The notes under the pieces are model-generated. The model did no database searches and had not been told where the DNA came from. It saw nothing but the letters and a program-made list of their open reading frames with translations. Positions 17,356-25,790 of a DNA stretch of 64,000 nucleotides are shown piece by piece; within the stretch, counting starts at the first letter, position 1; every line of letters starts with the position of its first letter. This DNA comes from Nitrincola tibetensis (lineage in GTDB: Bacteria; Pseudomonadota; Gammaproteobacteria; Pseudomonadales; Balneatricaceae): assembly GCF_003284585.1 (NCBI RefSeq), contig NZ_QKRX01000001.1, forward strand, positions 310,001 to 374,000, written 5' to 3'. The translations under genes were made by a program, and so were the position numbers.

Positions 17356-17973
17356 TTATTCTGGTTTGTTAGCGTCTTCAATGCCTTTGCGGATACGGTT
17401 GATCAGTGTTAATAGCAATAAAAGCAGCGTAATTAATAAAACTAGATTGATAAATCCTGCGGATAAAAAACCCAAGGCATACCCCAGCCCTAAGCAGCCG
17501 AAAACAAATGCGCGATCACTTTTCCCCATTGGGCCATCGTAGCGACGTGTTCCGCCAATCATAGGGCCGAGAACACCAGCATATTCACTGAGTAGCGCCA
17601 TAAAAATGATCGCGAGTACCAGTTCAGAGTGAACGCCCAGCAATAAGGCAAAGGGTAGGTAAAGCGCTGCATCAGAGATGAGATCGGCCAGTTCATTGAG
17701 ATAGGCGCCCAGATGACTCGCTTGCTTGAACTCACGTGCTAACATGCCATCAATGGCATTTAAACCCATGCGAAAGAGCATGAGCAGTGGTAGGAATGCA
17801 AAAAGCAAGGGAGTGTCGATGTTGAAAAAAAGCAGGGTGCCAAACGCGACGGAGACAAACGCAGCAAATAGGGTGACCTGATTCGCCGTCACTCCTCGCT
17901 TATGTAACAGGCTGGCAGCGGGTCTCAGAAGATCTTGGAAACGGGATTTTAACTGATAAATTGAAAATGCCAT
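17356..17973 (-). CDS. CDP-alcohol phosphatidyltransferase family protein
   Basis: Membrane enzyme of 205 residues that should swap CMP of a CDP-lipid for an alcohol headgroup. The family motif reads NAIDGMLAR followed by GAYLNELAD, so two of the four metal-coordinating Asp positions (first and third in DxxDGxxAR...GxxxDxxxD) are Asn. Because the change is conservative and paired, it may mark a subfamily rather than a dead enzyme. About six membrane segments are visible. It is the first gene of the lipid set with PlsC- and CdsA-type genes; headgroup alcohol unknown. Confidence 0.85.
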   Translation of the reverse strand: MAFSIYQLKSRFQDLLRPAASLLHKRGVTANQVTLFAAFVSVAFGTLLFFNIDTPLLFAFLPLLMLFRMGLNAIDGMLAREFKQASHLGAYLNELADLISDAALYLPFALLLGVHSELVLAIIFMALLSEYAGVLGPMIGGTRRYDGPMGKSDRAFVFGCLGLGYALGFLSAGFINLVLLITLLLLLLTLINRIRKGIEDANKPE

Positions 17974-18061
17974 TATGCGTCCTTGTCACTTTTCCATCCA
18001 TCAAATCCTACCATGGTGTTATGGCTAAAGGGTAGGAAAAGATTGTGACTCCCGGTAGCTT

Positions 18062-18544
18062 TTAATGGGCTTCAGATGCTGCTGAAGATCTTGCTAAAAG
18101 TCTCTGCAACAGTCGGTGGCTTGCACAGGCTTGCAGCCAATCCGTTGAAAGGTTTAGCTTGCGGCCCTGTTCTTCAAGTGCTGCTCGCCAAGGTTGGTCG
18201 TAGCCTTCGATAAACACTGCCACCGCACTAGGAGCACGTTCTCCTTCACCAAGGCAAAGCCCATAGAGGCGGCAGGCCTCGGCCGAAAGCCAGTGTGTGT
18301 CCATTTCCTGGATGAGAGCCTTTTCTGTACTGGCTTGGAAGGTTGGGGAGGGTTGTGCCTGCAACCAACATTCTATGACGTATGCCAAGAGATAGCTTTT
18401 ATCCTGAAAATGATTATAGACAGTGGGTTTGGATACGCCGGAAGCCTTGACCACCATATCGACAGAGGTCCCTTTTATTCCATGCTCAAGGAACAAAGAC
18501 AGTGCTGCTTGCGCTATTTGATCTTTTTTTGAGTTTTGAGCCAT
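18062..18544 (-). CDS. TetR-family transcriptional repressor
   Basis: A 160-residue regulator, short for the family. The N-terminal helix-turn-helix is clear (about 24-46: GTSVDMVVKASGVSKPTVYNHF). The C-terminal ligand domain is poorly conserved, so the inducer is unknown. A 17-bp palindrome lies exactly between the -35 and -10 of its own promoter, strong evidence for autorepression. It is divergent from trpBA and lies 88 bases upstream of, and on the same strand as, the three lipid genes, which may share its transcript; either set could be its target. Confidence 0.9.
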   Translation of the reverse strand: MAQNSKKDQIAQAALSLFLEHGIKGTSVDMVVKASGVSKPTVYNHFQDKSYLLAYVIECWLQAQPSPTFQASTEKALIQEMDTHWLSAEACRLYGLCLGEGERAPSAVAVFIEGYDQPWRAALEEQGRKLNLSTDWLQACASHRLLQRLLARSSAASEAH

Positions 18545-18579
18545 GGTTAGGACTTGAATTCTCTAATTAATTGATTGAA

Positions 18580-18608
18580 ACTATACTAAACCGTTTAGTA
18601 AAAGTCCA
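18580..18608 (-). promoter_or_regulatory. tetR promoter with operator in the spacer
   Basis: On the minus strand TGGACT (18603-18608, 4 of 6) and TATAGT (18580-18585, 5 of 6) are 17 bases apart. The 17-bp palindrome occupies nearly the whole spacer, so bound repressor would exclude RNA polymerase. Confidence 0.65.
18584..18600. promoter_or_regulatory. 17-bp TetR-type operator palindrome
   Basis: TACTAAAC (18584-18591), centre C, GTTTAGTA (18593-18600): perfect dyad symmetry, typical in length for a TetR operator. It lies 40 bases from the tetR start and about 70 bases upstream of trpB, so one site could control both directions. Confidence 0.75.
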
Positions 18609-18669
18609 GGTTAGCATATCACTGGACTCCTGGCCGGGTTGACCGGTCTGTAACCGAAGAGAGGTATCT

Positions 18670-19932
18670 ATGATACGCAGTGAAAATGGCTATTTTGGCG
18701 AGTTCGGAGGACGTTATGTTCCTGAGATTTTGCTTCCAGCGTTAACTGAGCTGGAGATTATGTTTAATGAACTGCGTGATGATCCAACCTTCTGGCAAGA
18801 ATATGTGGGCCTGTGTCAAGAATTCAGTGGCCGTCCAACACCGCTTACGCCTTTGCGTCGATTGTCAAAAGAGTTGGGTGGCGCGCAAATTTGGCTCAAA
18901 CGTGAGGACCTGAACCACTCCGGTGCGCACAAGGTCAATAATGCCTTGGGTCAAGGCTTGCTGGTTCAGCGTATGGGGAAAAAACGAATTATTGCAGAAA
19001 CTGGCGCGGGCCAGCACGGCTTGGCGACGGCGATTGTCGCTGCACGTATGGGTTTACAGGCCACCATCTATATGGGTGCGGATGACATTGAGCGTCAGTA
19101 CTCCAATGTGTTTTGGATGCGTCAGCTGGGTGCCGAAGTGGTCGGCGTTGAAACGGGTGCTCGTACATTAAAGGAAGCACTTGATGAGGCATTGCGTGAT
19201 TGGGCTGCAACTGTTGAAACGACCCATTATGTGCTCGGAACCGCTTGCGGTCCGGCACCTTTCCCAGAGTTAGTGACCTATTTCCAAAGCGTTATTTCGC
19301 AAGAGATGCGGGAACAGGCCTTAAAGCAGATTGGGCGATTACCAGATGAAGTCGTGGCCTGCGTTGGTGGCGGATCAAATGCATTGGGTGCATTCTCTGC
19401 TTTTCTTGATGACAAAGAGGTCGCTTTGGTCGGTGTTGAAGCCGGTGGGATAAGCTTTGAGAAGGGTGAGCATTCTATTCGTATGCTACCTAATACTGCA
19501 GAGCCTGGTATCGCTCAGGGCTACAAAACCTTATTCCTGCAAGATGAAGACGGCCAGTTGGGAGATACACACTCTATTGCAGCAGGGCTTGATTACGTAG
19601 GTGTCTCGCCCATTCTGGCGCATTTGTCGCAGACGGGTCGAGTGATTCCTGAAAGTGCGACGGATAAAGAAGTCACAGAAGCCTTTAGTCTTTTGATGAA
19701 GACCGAAGGTATTATTCCGGCTTTAGAAAGTTCACACGGCTTGGCTGGTGGATTTAAGCGTGCCAAATTGATGAGACCTGATCAACATCTAGTCATCAAC
19801 CTCAGTGGCCGTGGTGACAAAGACATCTTTAATATTGCTCGAGCCTTTCCTCAACAGGAGTGGCCGGAGTTTTTAAAACGCGAAGCTGCTCGTTGTCAGA
19901 AGCAGGTTGATGCTGCGATGGAGAATAACTGA
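18670..19932 (+). CDS. trpB: Tryptophan synthase beta subunit
   Basis: Condenses indole with L-serine to give tryptophan; forms the alpha2-beta2 complex with TrpA. The PLP lysine is Lys88 in HSGAHKVNNALGQ and the cofactor phosphate loop GGGSNALG lies near 234-241. Length 420 residues, slightly longer than the usual 390-405 because of the C-terminal tail. The N-terminus GYFGEFGGRYVPE is typical of TrpB1. It overlaps trpA (TGATG). The common gammaproteobacterial neighbours trpF, or a divergent LysR-type trpI, are not here; a TetR regulator takes that position. Confidence 0.97.
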   Translation: MIRSENGYFGEFGGRYVPEILLPALTELEIMFNELRDDPTFWQEYVGLCQEFSGRPTPLTPLRRLSKELGGAQIWLKREDLNHSGAHKVNNALGQGLLVQRMGKKRIIAETGAGQHGLATAIVAARMGLQATIYMGADDIERQYSNVFWMRQLGAEVVGVETGARTLKEALDEALRDWAATVETTHYVLGTACGPAPFPELVTYFQSVISQEMREQALKQIGRLPDEVVACVGGGSNALGAFSAFLDDKEVALVGVEAGGISFEKGEHSIRMLPNTAEPGIAQGYKTLFLQDEDGQLGDTHSIAAGLDYVGVSPILAHLSQTGRVIPESATDKEVTEAFSLLMKTEGIIPALESSHGLAGGFKRAKLMRPDQHLVINLSGRGDKDIFNIARAFPQQEWPEFLKREAARCQKQVDAAMENN

Positions 19933-20696
19933 TGTTTCCGAAACAGAATGATAGACTTCAAGTGATGTCTCACGCAGTGGTGGGCTTCCCGACACTCGAT
20001 GAAAATGAAAAAGCCATTGCTGGCCTGATCGCTAGTGGAGTGAATCTAATTGAACTTCAGGTTCCTTTTAGTGATCCGGTGGCGGATGGGCATACGCTGG
20101 TGAATGCCTGTTACCATGCGCTAAAAAACGGAGGCTCAGTGCGTGCGACCTTGGACTTATGCGCGAAGGTCTCTAAACAGCATCCCGATGCCAGTTTTAT
20201 TCTGATGAGTTATCTGAACCCATTGTATCGCTATGGGCTTGAGCAGCTATTTCGTGATGCGGCGGCGGCTGGTTTTAAAGGGATGATTATCCCTGATATG
20301 CCAGTGGAACAGTTCGAACCACACATGCCGCTCCTTGATGAGCTGGGTTTGGCTCCGATCTTGATGGTGACGCCGAATACTCCGGACGAGCGTGTTGCAC
20401 GGATTGCTCAGAGTGCGCGCGGCATGGTGTACGTGGTCTCGCGCATGGGAGTGACGGGCAAACAGACGCATTGGGATGACGACTTCCGTGCCTATGTTGC
20501 GCGTATCCGTCAGTATACCAATCTGCCCTTAGCTATTGGCTTTGGTATTCGTTCAGCCGATGATTTGAAAGCTTTAACGGGCACGGCCGAAGTAGCTGCG
20601 TTCTGCTCAAAATATATCGAATGGCAGCGGGACGATGGCAGTGAAATCGCCGCTGAAAAGATGAAAACCTTGCTGACTGAAGCTGAATTGGTGTGA
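19932..20696 (+). CDS. trpA: Tryptophan synthase alpha subunit
   Basis: Cleaves indole-3-glycerol phosphate to indole, which is channelled to TrpB. A TIM barrel of 254 residues, a little shorter than E. coli TrpA. The catalytic pair is present: Glu41 in LIELQVPFSDP and Asp52 in VADGHT. The phosphate-binding GFGI near residue 200 is also kept. The loop reads GVTGKQTHWDD and the C-terminal part YIEWQRDDGSE, which differ from the Enterobacteriaceae form and suggest a divergent lineage, though no active-site residue is lost. Translationally coupled to trpB. Confidence 0.94.
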   Translation: MFPKQNDRLQVMSHAVVGFPTLDENEKAIAGLIASGVNLIELQVPFSDPVADGHTLVNACYHALKNGGSVRATLDLCAKVSKQHPDASFILMSYLNPLYRYGLEQLFRDAAAAGFKGMIIPDMPVEQFEPHMPLLDELGLAPILMVTPNTPDERVARIAQSARGMVYVVSRMGVTGKQTHWDDDFRAYVARIRQYTNLPLAIGFGIRSADDLKALTGTAEVAAFCSKYIEWQRDDGSEIAAEKMKTLLTEAELV

Positions 20697-20729
20697 CCAG
20701 TCTGTTTTGATCGCTCGCCACTTATCACT

Positions 20730-20780
20730 CACCACTTTCCGCAGAGGCGCAAGAAATTGCGTTTTGTGCGGTAAGTGGTG
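20730..20780. repeat. Long two-tier hairpin after trpA
   Basis: CACCACTT (20730-20737) pairs with AAGTGGTG (20773-20780), and after a T-T mismatch CCGCA (20739-20743) with TGCGG (20767-20771). Inside is a second hairpin, CGCAA-GAAA-TTGCG (20748-20761). It lies between convergent genes without a T run. It may be a Rho-independent end of unusual form, an mRNA stabiliser or a REP-like palindrome. Confidence 0.6.
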
Positions 20781-20829
20781 TGTATCTGGTTTAAACACTG
20801 GAAGAACGCTTAATGAAAACCTTAGGTGT

Positions 20830-21744
20830 TTATTTATTAACTGCTAGAAACGCTCTCTGTTGGTCATAATAGGGTAACCAGTACCAATGCTCTAAATTCT
20901 CCAAAACCCAGGGATTTATGATTTCATCAAGTTTATCTGCGATTTTCTTTGCTTTTTCTTCACTTGACCCTTCAAACGTTGACGGTTGGATGAGTGGCTC
21001 AACGATTGCCCGATAGTGGCCTTTTCCCTTAGGTAAAATATAGGCAGGTAAAATATCCAGCTCATGTTTGATGGCCAGTCTTGCGGCAAACCATCGATTG
21101 CCTGCATAAGCAATATTCCGTCCTAGGCTGGGTGCCGATACATAACCGTCGCGCATTTCATCGATAAAGAGCACCGCATTGCTGCCGTTGCTGAGTGCTT
21201 TGCTAATCTGGCGCATGCAGGACGGTGAGGAGGGAACTAATTCAAGAGGGATTGGCCATTGATTACGTGCTTCTAAAGCCAAATGCTCTCTAACTGGGTT
21301 ATCGGGTGGCAAATAAAGATCACAGCAAGGACGTTGAAGTAAGGCGGCAACATGCCCGATAAGTTCCCAGTTTGATAAATGGCAGCTTACAATAATGACC
21401 GGCTTATCGATCGAGTCCAGAATATCTTGACCCGAAATTTCGATTTGATTCTTCTTAACAATCTTTTGTTGTACCATGAATTCGGCATAAATTCGGCCGA
21501 TTCGTGAAATGAACTCGATGAGGCGCCGCTCTCGTTCTTCACTGTCTTTGATCTCGCACAAGACTTCTAAGTTGTTCCTTAACCGATCTATCCACAGTCG
21601 TTTTGCTTTAATGGATTTTTGGGCTTCCTTATAGCCCAAGTAGGCCCCAATATCTGATGTCCAAGTAATTGGTAAAATGGCCATGCATCTTGCCATGAGA
21701 TATTCAGCTTTTTGAGCTGTGTTCCAGCGTTTAGGCTCCTGCAT
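20830..21744 (-). CDS. LpxL/HtrB-like lipid acyltransferase
   Basis: Member of the lysophospholipid/lipid A late acyltransferase superfamily, predicted at the inner membrane. The catalytic HX4E motif is His122 to Glu127 in SCHLSNWE, and FIDEMRDGYVSAP follows near residue 180. The ATG at 21744 was chosen because AGGGAG precedes it at good spacing and it begins two bases after the P450 stop; the frame extends to 21804 inside the P450 gene. At 304 residues the length matches LpxL. Pairing with a cytochrome P450 is unusual and suggests a special acyl substrate. Confidence 0.85.
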   Translation of the reverse strand: MQEPKRWNTAQKAEYLMARCMAILPITWTSDIGAYLGYKEAQKSIKAKRLWIDRLRNNLEVLCEIKDSEERERRLIEFISRIGRIYAEFMVQQKIVKKNQIEISGQDILDSIDKPVIIVSCHLSNWELIGHVAALLQRPCCDLYLPPDNPVREHLALEARNQWPIPLELVPSSPSCMRQISKALSNGSNAVLFIDEMRDGYVSAPSLGRNIAYAGNRWFAARLAIKHELDILPAYILPKGKGHYRAIVEPLIQPSTFEGSSEEKAKKIADKLDEIINPWVLENLEHWYWLPYYDQQRAFLAVNK

Positions 21745-21746
21745 GT

Positions 21747-23180
21747 TTATCTCCCTGTTAACTCCATTGGCAAGCCATTCTGTGGACGAAGCGTTAAGCG
21801 ACATTCAATCTTAACCTCGTGGTTAGGCTTTACCCGTGCTTGAAACGCCTGAGCCAAAGTTGCAATACACAGAATGCCCTCAGTTAAGCCAAAGCGCATG
21901 CCAAGGCAGACACGGCGACCCACACTAAAAGGTAGATAAATGAATTTGTCTGGACGCGGGTTGCCAGGTAGAAATCGCTCTGGGATAAAGTGATTGGGTG
22001 CCTCCCAAAAATCGACATGACGATGCAGTAGCCATGGAATCACTAGAATGACGGAGTTTTTTTCAATCGGTCGCCGCCTGATTTGGTCTTCGGCTCGTGC
22101 TTGCCTGCTTAACAAAGGAACGGGTGGATATAAACGCATGGTTTCTTCAAATACAGCACGTGTGTAAGGTAGGTTGGGAACATCGTCAAGTGTTGGGGTT
22201 CGCCCTGCTAAAACGCTGTCCAATTCCTCGTGAAGTTTCGCAGCTACCCGTGGGTTGTGATCCAGCAGATACCAAGTCCAGGCAAGGACGTTTGCCGTGG
22301 TTTCATGCCCAGCCATAAACATCACAATCGCTTCATTGCGAGCCGCCAGACGACTTAAAGGACAGCCTTGTACAGTGCCATCGCGTCCTTTATGTCCATC
22401 TACAAACAGTGAAATTAATGAAAATTTTTTCGAGGAGGTTTGAGCTTCCTGTCGAGCAATGATTTTGTCAATCACCTCATGAACGCGTTTGCCCGAGGTT
22501 TTGCAGCGATAACGTTTGATCGGATTTGTGAGTTTGCGTAAAAAAGGCAGGCCAAAGGTGTCGGCTAGGCCAAGTTGTTCAATATTGTGTTGATATTCAG
22601 AAAATCCTTGGACAACTTGGGCTGCTTCCTCATCGCTGGTTTCATCACCAAACACCGTCCGTCCAATAATACGTGCTGTGAGCCGTGCCATTTCATTTAG
22701 CATGTCTACTTCGGTGCCAGGAGGGAGGTTTGACCAGCGCTCGGATACTTCTTTGCAGCATTCAGTCATGATGTTGGAATAATAGGGGAGTAATTCATTT
22801 TCAAATGCTGGGCTGCAATAGGCGCGTCGCTCTTTCCAAAGATCACCATCACTCACAAATAAGCCATCACCCAGCAAAGGCTCCAGAGCACTGCGCATTT
22901 GCGGGCCTTTTTGATCATAGTTATCGTGCTGATCGAGAAATACCTGTCGAACGGTGTCAGGGCTGTTGCAGACAAAATAATGTTGGCGCAATAAACGTGC
23001 AGTAAAAATCTTCATTTGGTATGCGCTATCAGGCCACATGGATAATAAATTGTGGCGGCCAGCGAGAACCATCCAGATATAGTGCCCCCAATTACTCTGT
23101 GTACTAACTTTCACCGGCTCAGGCTCATCAATCCATTGGGCTTTTTCGGGCAAATCAGGAAGCAGGTGCATTAAGGTCAT
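21747..23180 (-). CDS. Cytochrome P450
   Basis: Heme monooxygenase of 477 residues. The I-helix oxygen-binding motif AGHETTAN, the K-helix ExxR in FEETMRLYPP, and the heme-ligand motif FSVGRRVCLG with Cys425 are all intact, so it should be active. The organisation resembles the bacterial P450s related to fatty-acid hydroxylases, but assignment to a numbered family needs a search. No ferredoxin or reductase gene is adjacent, so electrons come from elsewhere. It is first in a two-gene operon with the LpxL-like acyltransferase and is divergent from eutBC. Confidence 0.94.
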   Translation of the reverse strand: MTLMHLLPDLPEKAQWIDEPEPVKVSTQSNWGHYIWMVLAGRHNLLSMWPDSAYQMKIFTARLLRQHYFVCNSPDTVRQVFLDQHDNYDQKGPQMRSALEPLLGDGLFVSDGDLWKERRAYCSPAFENELLPYYSNIMTECCKEVSERWSNLPPGTEVDMLNEMARLTARIIGRTVFGDETSDEEAAQVVQGFSEYQHNIEQLGLADTFGLPFLRKLTNPIKRYRCKTSGKRVHEVIDKIIARQEAQTSSKKFSLISLFVDGHKGRDGTVQGCPLSRLAARNEAIVMFMAGHETTANVLAWTWYLLDHNPRVAAKLHEELDSVLAGRTPTLDDVPNLPYTRAVFEETMRLYPPVPLLSRQARAEDQIRRRPIEKNSVILVIPWLLHRHVDFWEAPNHFIPERFLPGNPRPDKFIYLPFSVGRRVCLGMRFGLTEGILCIATLAQAFQARVKPNHEVKIECRLTLRPQNGLPMELTGR

Positions 23181-23521
23181 TGTGGGTACTCATTTGATTC
23201 AAAAGAACAATTTTCATGTCTTAGATCAAAGGTCTGTTAAGAAATTTAAGTAGCCTATACTGTATCATGGCTTTGTTTTTAGCTCAAAACTAACTCGGAG
23301 TTACGCTTTATTGACTTGAGTTATCTCAATTTACTGGAGTGAGTGGAGCGGTACTTGAAGAAAGTGATAAGGAGTGTTTTTTGCCAAAATTCGATAACCC
23401 CTGCCTAGGCTTTTTTCTCACAATAGGGTTATTAAGATACTCAGCGGGCGTTAGAAATAAGGCTTTGTATTGATGCGTCAAGACGTCTAGGGTTTTAGTT
23501 GGAAATAATAAAGGTAAAAAT
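23181..23521. other. Divergent intergenic region, P450/eutB
   Basis: This 341-base stretch has no credible gene. It holds two short dyads, TAACTC-G-GAGTTA (23291-23303) and TTGAG-TTAT-CTCAA (23316-23329), both containing GAGTTA, possible sites for one regulator. A longer inverted repeat, ATAACCC (23394-23400) with GGGTTAT (23426-23432), encloses GCCTAGGC and a T run, and could fold in a eutB leader. I see no clear promoter and no cobalamin-riboswitch core. Confidence 0.45.
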
Positions 23522-24916
23522 ATGTATCGCTTTCGTCAGCTTGTTGGGTCTCACACCTATGGTTTTAAAAATCTTGGAGAGTTGATGGCTAAAGCAACAC
23601 CTGCGCGCTCGGGTGATTACCTTGCGGGGGTAGCTGCACAATCGGCAGAAGAGCGTGCCATCGCACAAATGACGTTGGCAGATGTTCCTTTAAAGGTGTT
23701 TTTGGAGGATCTGTTGATTCCATATGAGGAGGATGAAATCACACGTCTAATTGTCGATAGCCACGATTTAGTAGCATTCCAGCCGATTTCACATTTAACG
23801 GTAGGAGGCTTTCGTGAATGGCTCTTAAGTGAGCAAGTGGGTTCAGAGCGGCTTGAGCAAGTGCGCTTAGGGATTACCCCTGAGATGGCCGCTGCTGTCA
23901 GTAAAATTATGCGCAATCAAGATTTGATACTGGTGTCTAAGAAATGCCAAGTGAGCACGGGTTTTCGAAATACCTTGGGTTTGCCTGGGCGTTTGTCCAC
24001 ACGCTTGCAACCCAACCATCCAACTGATGATCTAACCGGCATCGCCGCCAGTATTTTGGATGGCCTGATGTATGGCAGTGGTGATGCGGTTATCGGAATT
24101 AACCCTGCCACGGATAACGTCGCGCAAGCCTGTCGCTTGATGCGCATGATGGATGAGGTGATTCAGCACTATGAAATTCCGACCCAATCCTGTGTTTTGA
24201 CACATGTGACCAATACGATAGAGGCGATTGAACAGGGCGCTCCGGTTGATTTGGTCTTTCAGTCAATAGGCGGTACTCAAGCCACTAACGATAGTTTTGG
24301 GTTTAATCTTTCAACCTTGGCTGAAGCACAGGCCGCTGCTTTGTCCTTGCAGCGAGGCAGTGTTGGCAACAATGTTATGTACTTTGAGACGGGGCAGGGC
24401 AGTGCTCTGTCAGCCAATGCCCATTTTCAATTGGATCAGCAAACCTGCGAGGCAAGAGCTTATGCCGTTGCTCGACGCTTTAGCCCGCTTTTAGTCAACA
24501 CGGTGGTTGGCTTTATTGGTCCAGAGTATTTGTTTGATGGCAAGCAAATTATTCGAGCGGGGTTGGAAGATCATTTTTGTGGAAAACTGTTGGGTTTGCC
24601 TATGGGGTGCGATATTTGTTACACCAACCATGCCCACGCAGATCAAAATGATATGGATAATTTGTTAACTCTGTTGTCAGTCGCTGGCTGTACGTTTGTT
24701 ATGGGAATTCCAGGGTCGGACGATATTATGCTGAATTATCAAACCACGTCTTTCCATGATGCGCTCTATATTCGCCAAGTATTGGGGTTAAAGCCAGCTC
24801 CTGAGTTTGATGCATGGCTGAAACATGCTGAAATTATTGATGCTCAAACAGGTCGCTTAAACGCGCAGATGCCAGCCGCTTTTCGTTCCTCTCTTGGTCG
24901 ATTGCTAGGAAATTAA
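23522..24916 (+). CDS. eutB: Ethanolamine ammonia-lyase large subunit
   Basis: With EutC, this adenosylcobalamin enzyme splits ethanolamine into acetaldehyde and ammonia. The 464-residue protein matches the family over its length, including the conserved substrate-binding segments GLPGRLSTRLQPNHPTDD, GDAVIGINPATDN and YFETGQGSALSANAH. The ATG at 23522 follows GGTAAAAAT, a modest ribosome site. eutC begins four bases downstream. The rest of a eut operon (microcompartment shell, reactivase EutA, aldehyde dehydrogenase, EutR) is not in the window. Confidence 0.97.
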   Translation: MYRFRQLVGSHTYGFKNLGELMAKATPARSGDYLAGVAAQSAEERAIAQMTLADVPLKVFLEDLLIPYEEDEITRLIVDSHDLVAFQPISHLTVGGFREWLLSEQVGSERLEQVRLGITPEMAAAVSKIMRNQDLILVSKKCQVSTGFRNTLGLPGRLSTRLQPNHPTDDLTGIAASILDGLMYGSGDAVIGINPATDNVAQACRLMRMMDEVIQHYEIPTQSCVLTHVTNTIEAIEQGAPVDLVFQSIGGTQATNDSFGFNLSTLAEAQAAALSLQRGSVGNNVMYFETGQGSALSANAHFQLDQQTCEARAYAVARRFSPLLVNTVVGFIGPEYLFDGKQIIRAGLEDHFCGKLLGLPMGCDICYTNHAHADQNDMDNLLTLLSVAGCTFVMGIPGSDDIMLNYQTTSFHDALYIRQVLGLKPAPEFDAWLKHAEIIDAQTGRLNAQMPAAFRSSLGRLLGN

Positions 24917-24920
24917 TCAG

Positions 24921-25790
24921 ATGAAGCTAACTAAGAACCTACCGCTTGAGTCTTGTGATCAAAGAGCAGATGAAACCTTGGTGTCGAATCCTTGGCGAGA
25001 TTTACGTCGTTTTACCGACGCTAGAATCGGTCTGGGGCGTGCGGGTGTCAGCATTCCCACTCAAGAACTTTTAGCCTTTCAGTTGGCGCATGCAAAAGCG
25101 CAAGATGCGGTGCATACTCCATTGAATATTGGCCGTTTGATCGAGGGGTTAAGCGTTTTAAAGAATGACTGTGCTCAGCCACCTCTGTCGTTACGAAGTC
25201 GTGCAGAGACTCGAAGCATTTATTTGCAACGTCCTGATTATGGGCGTTTATTGCACTCTGACTCTGAACAGGTCTTGCTGCAGTATCGAGACACTATATC
25301 TCAATCGTATGATTTAGTGGTTGTCTTGGCCGATGGCTTGTCAGCCCTGGCTATCCAAGAAAATGCAATCCCATTTCTGCAGGTTTTGTTACCACAATTA
25401 GCCTTAGCACCCATACCTTGGAATATTGGGCCTGTATGTATTGTTGAGCAAGGGCGAGTGGCCGTTGGTGATTCTGTCGGTGAAATATTGCGCGCTAAGT
25501 GTGTGATGTTGTTGGTTGGTGAGCGTCCGGGCTTGAGCTCGCCAGACAGCATGGGTTTATATCTAACCTGGTCTCCAAAGGCTGGGTTAACCGATGCCTA
25601 CCGAAATTGTATTTCCAATATTCGAGAGGCAGGCCTGAGTTATGAGGAGGCGAGTCGAAAGGCGCTGTATTTGCTCAACGAAGCGCGCCGACAAGGTTTA
25701 TCCGGCGTGCAGTTAAAAGATAGAACTGAAGATTTGGTGCTGACGGGTGATGAGGTGCGGGGGAATTTCTTAGTTTCAACAAAAGGTTAG
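24921..25790 (+). CDS. eutC: Ethanolamine ammonia-lyase small subunit
   Basis: Partner of EutB, carrying much of the adenosylcobalamin-binding surface. Length 289 residues, normal. Conserved stretches include TDARIGLGRAGVSIPTQELLAFQLAHAKAQDAVH near the N-terminus in shortened view, VVLADGLSA in the middle, and LVGERPGLSSPDSMG near 198-212. Spacing of four bases from eutB implies one transcript. No reactivating factor gene follows; nhaD lies downstream with its own leader. Confidence 0.95.
   Translation: MKLTKNLPLESCDQRADETLVSNPWRDLRRFTDARIGLGRAGVSIPTQELLAFQLAHAKAQDAVHTPLNIGRLIEGLSVLKNDCAQPPLSLRSRAETRSIYLQRPDYGRLLHSDSEQVLLQYRDTISQSYDLVVVLADGLSALAIQENAIPFLQVLLPQLALAPIPWNIGPVCIVEQGRVAVGDSVGEILRAKCVMLLVGERPGLSSPDSMGLYLTWSPKAGLTDAYRNCISNIREAGLSYEEASRKALYLLNEARRQGLSGVQLKDRTEDLVLTGDEVRGNFLVSTKG

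Noticed and set aside
23230-23521. Cobalamin riboswitch before eutB
   Set aside because: I looked for the conserved GCCACTG-type box and its surrounding fold and did not find them.
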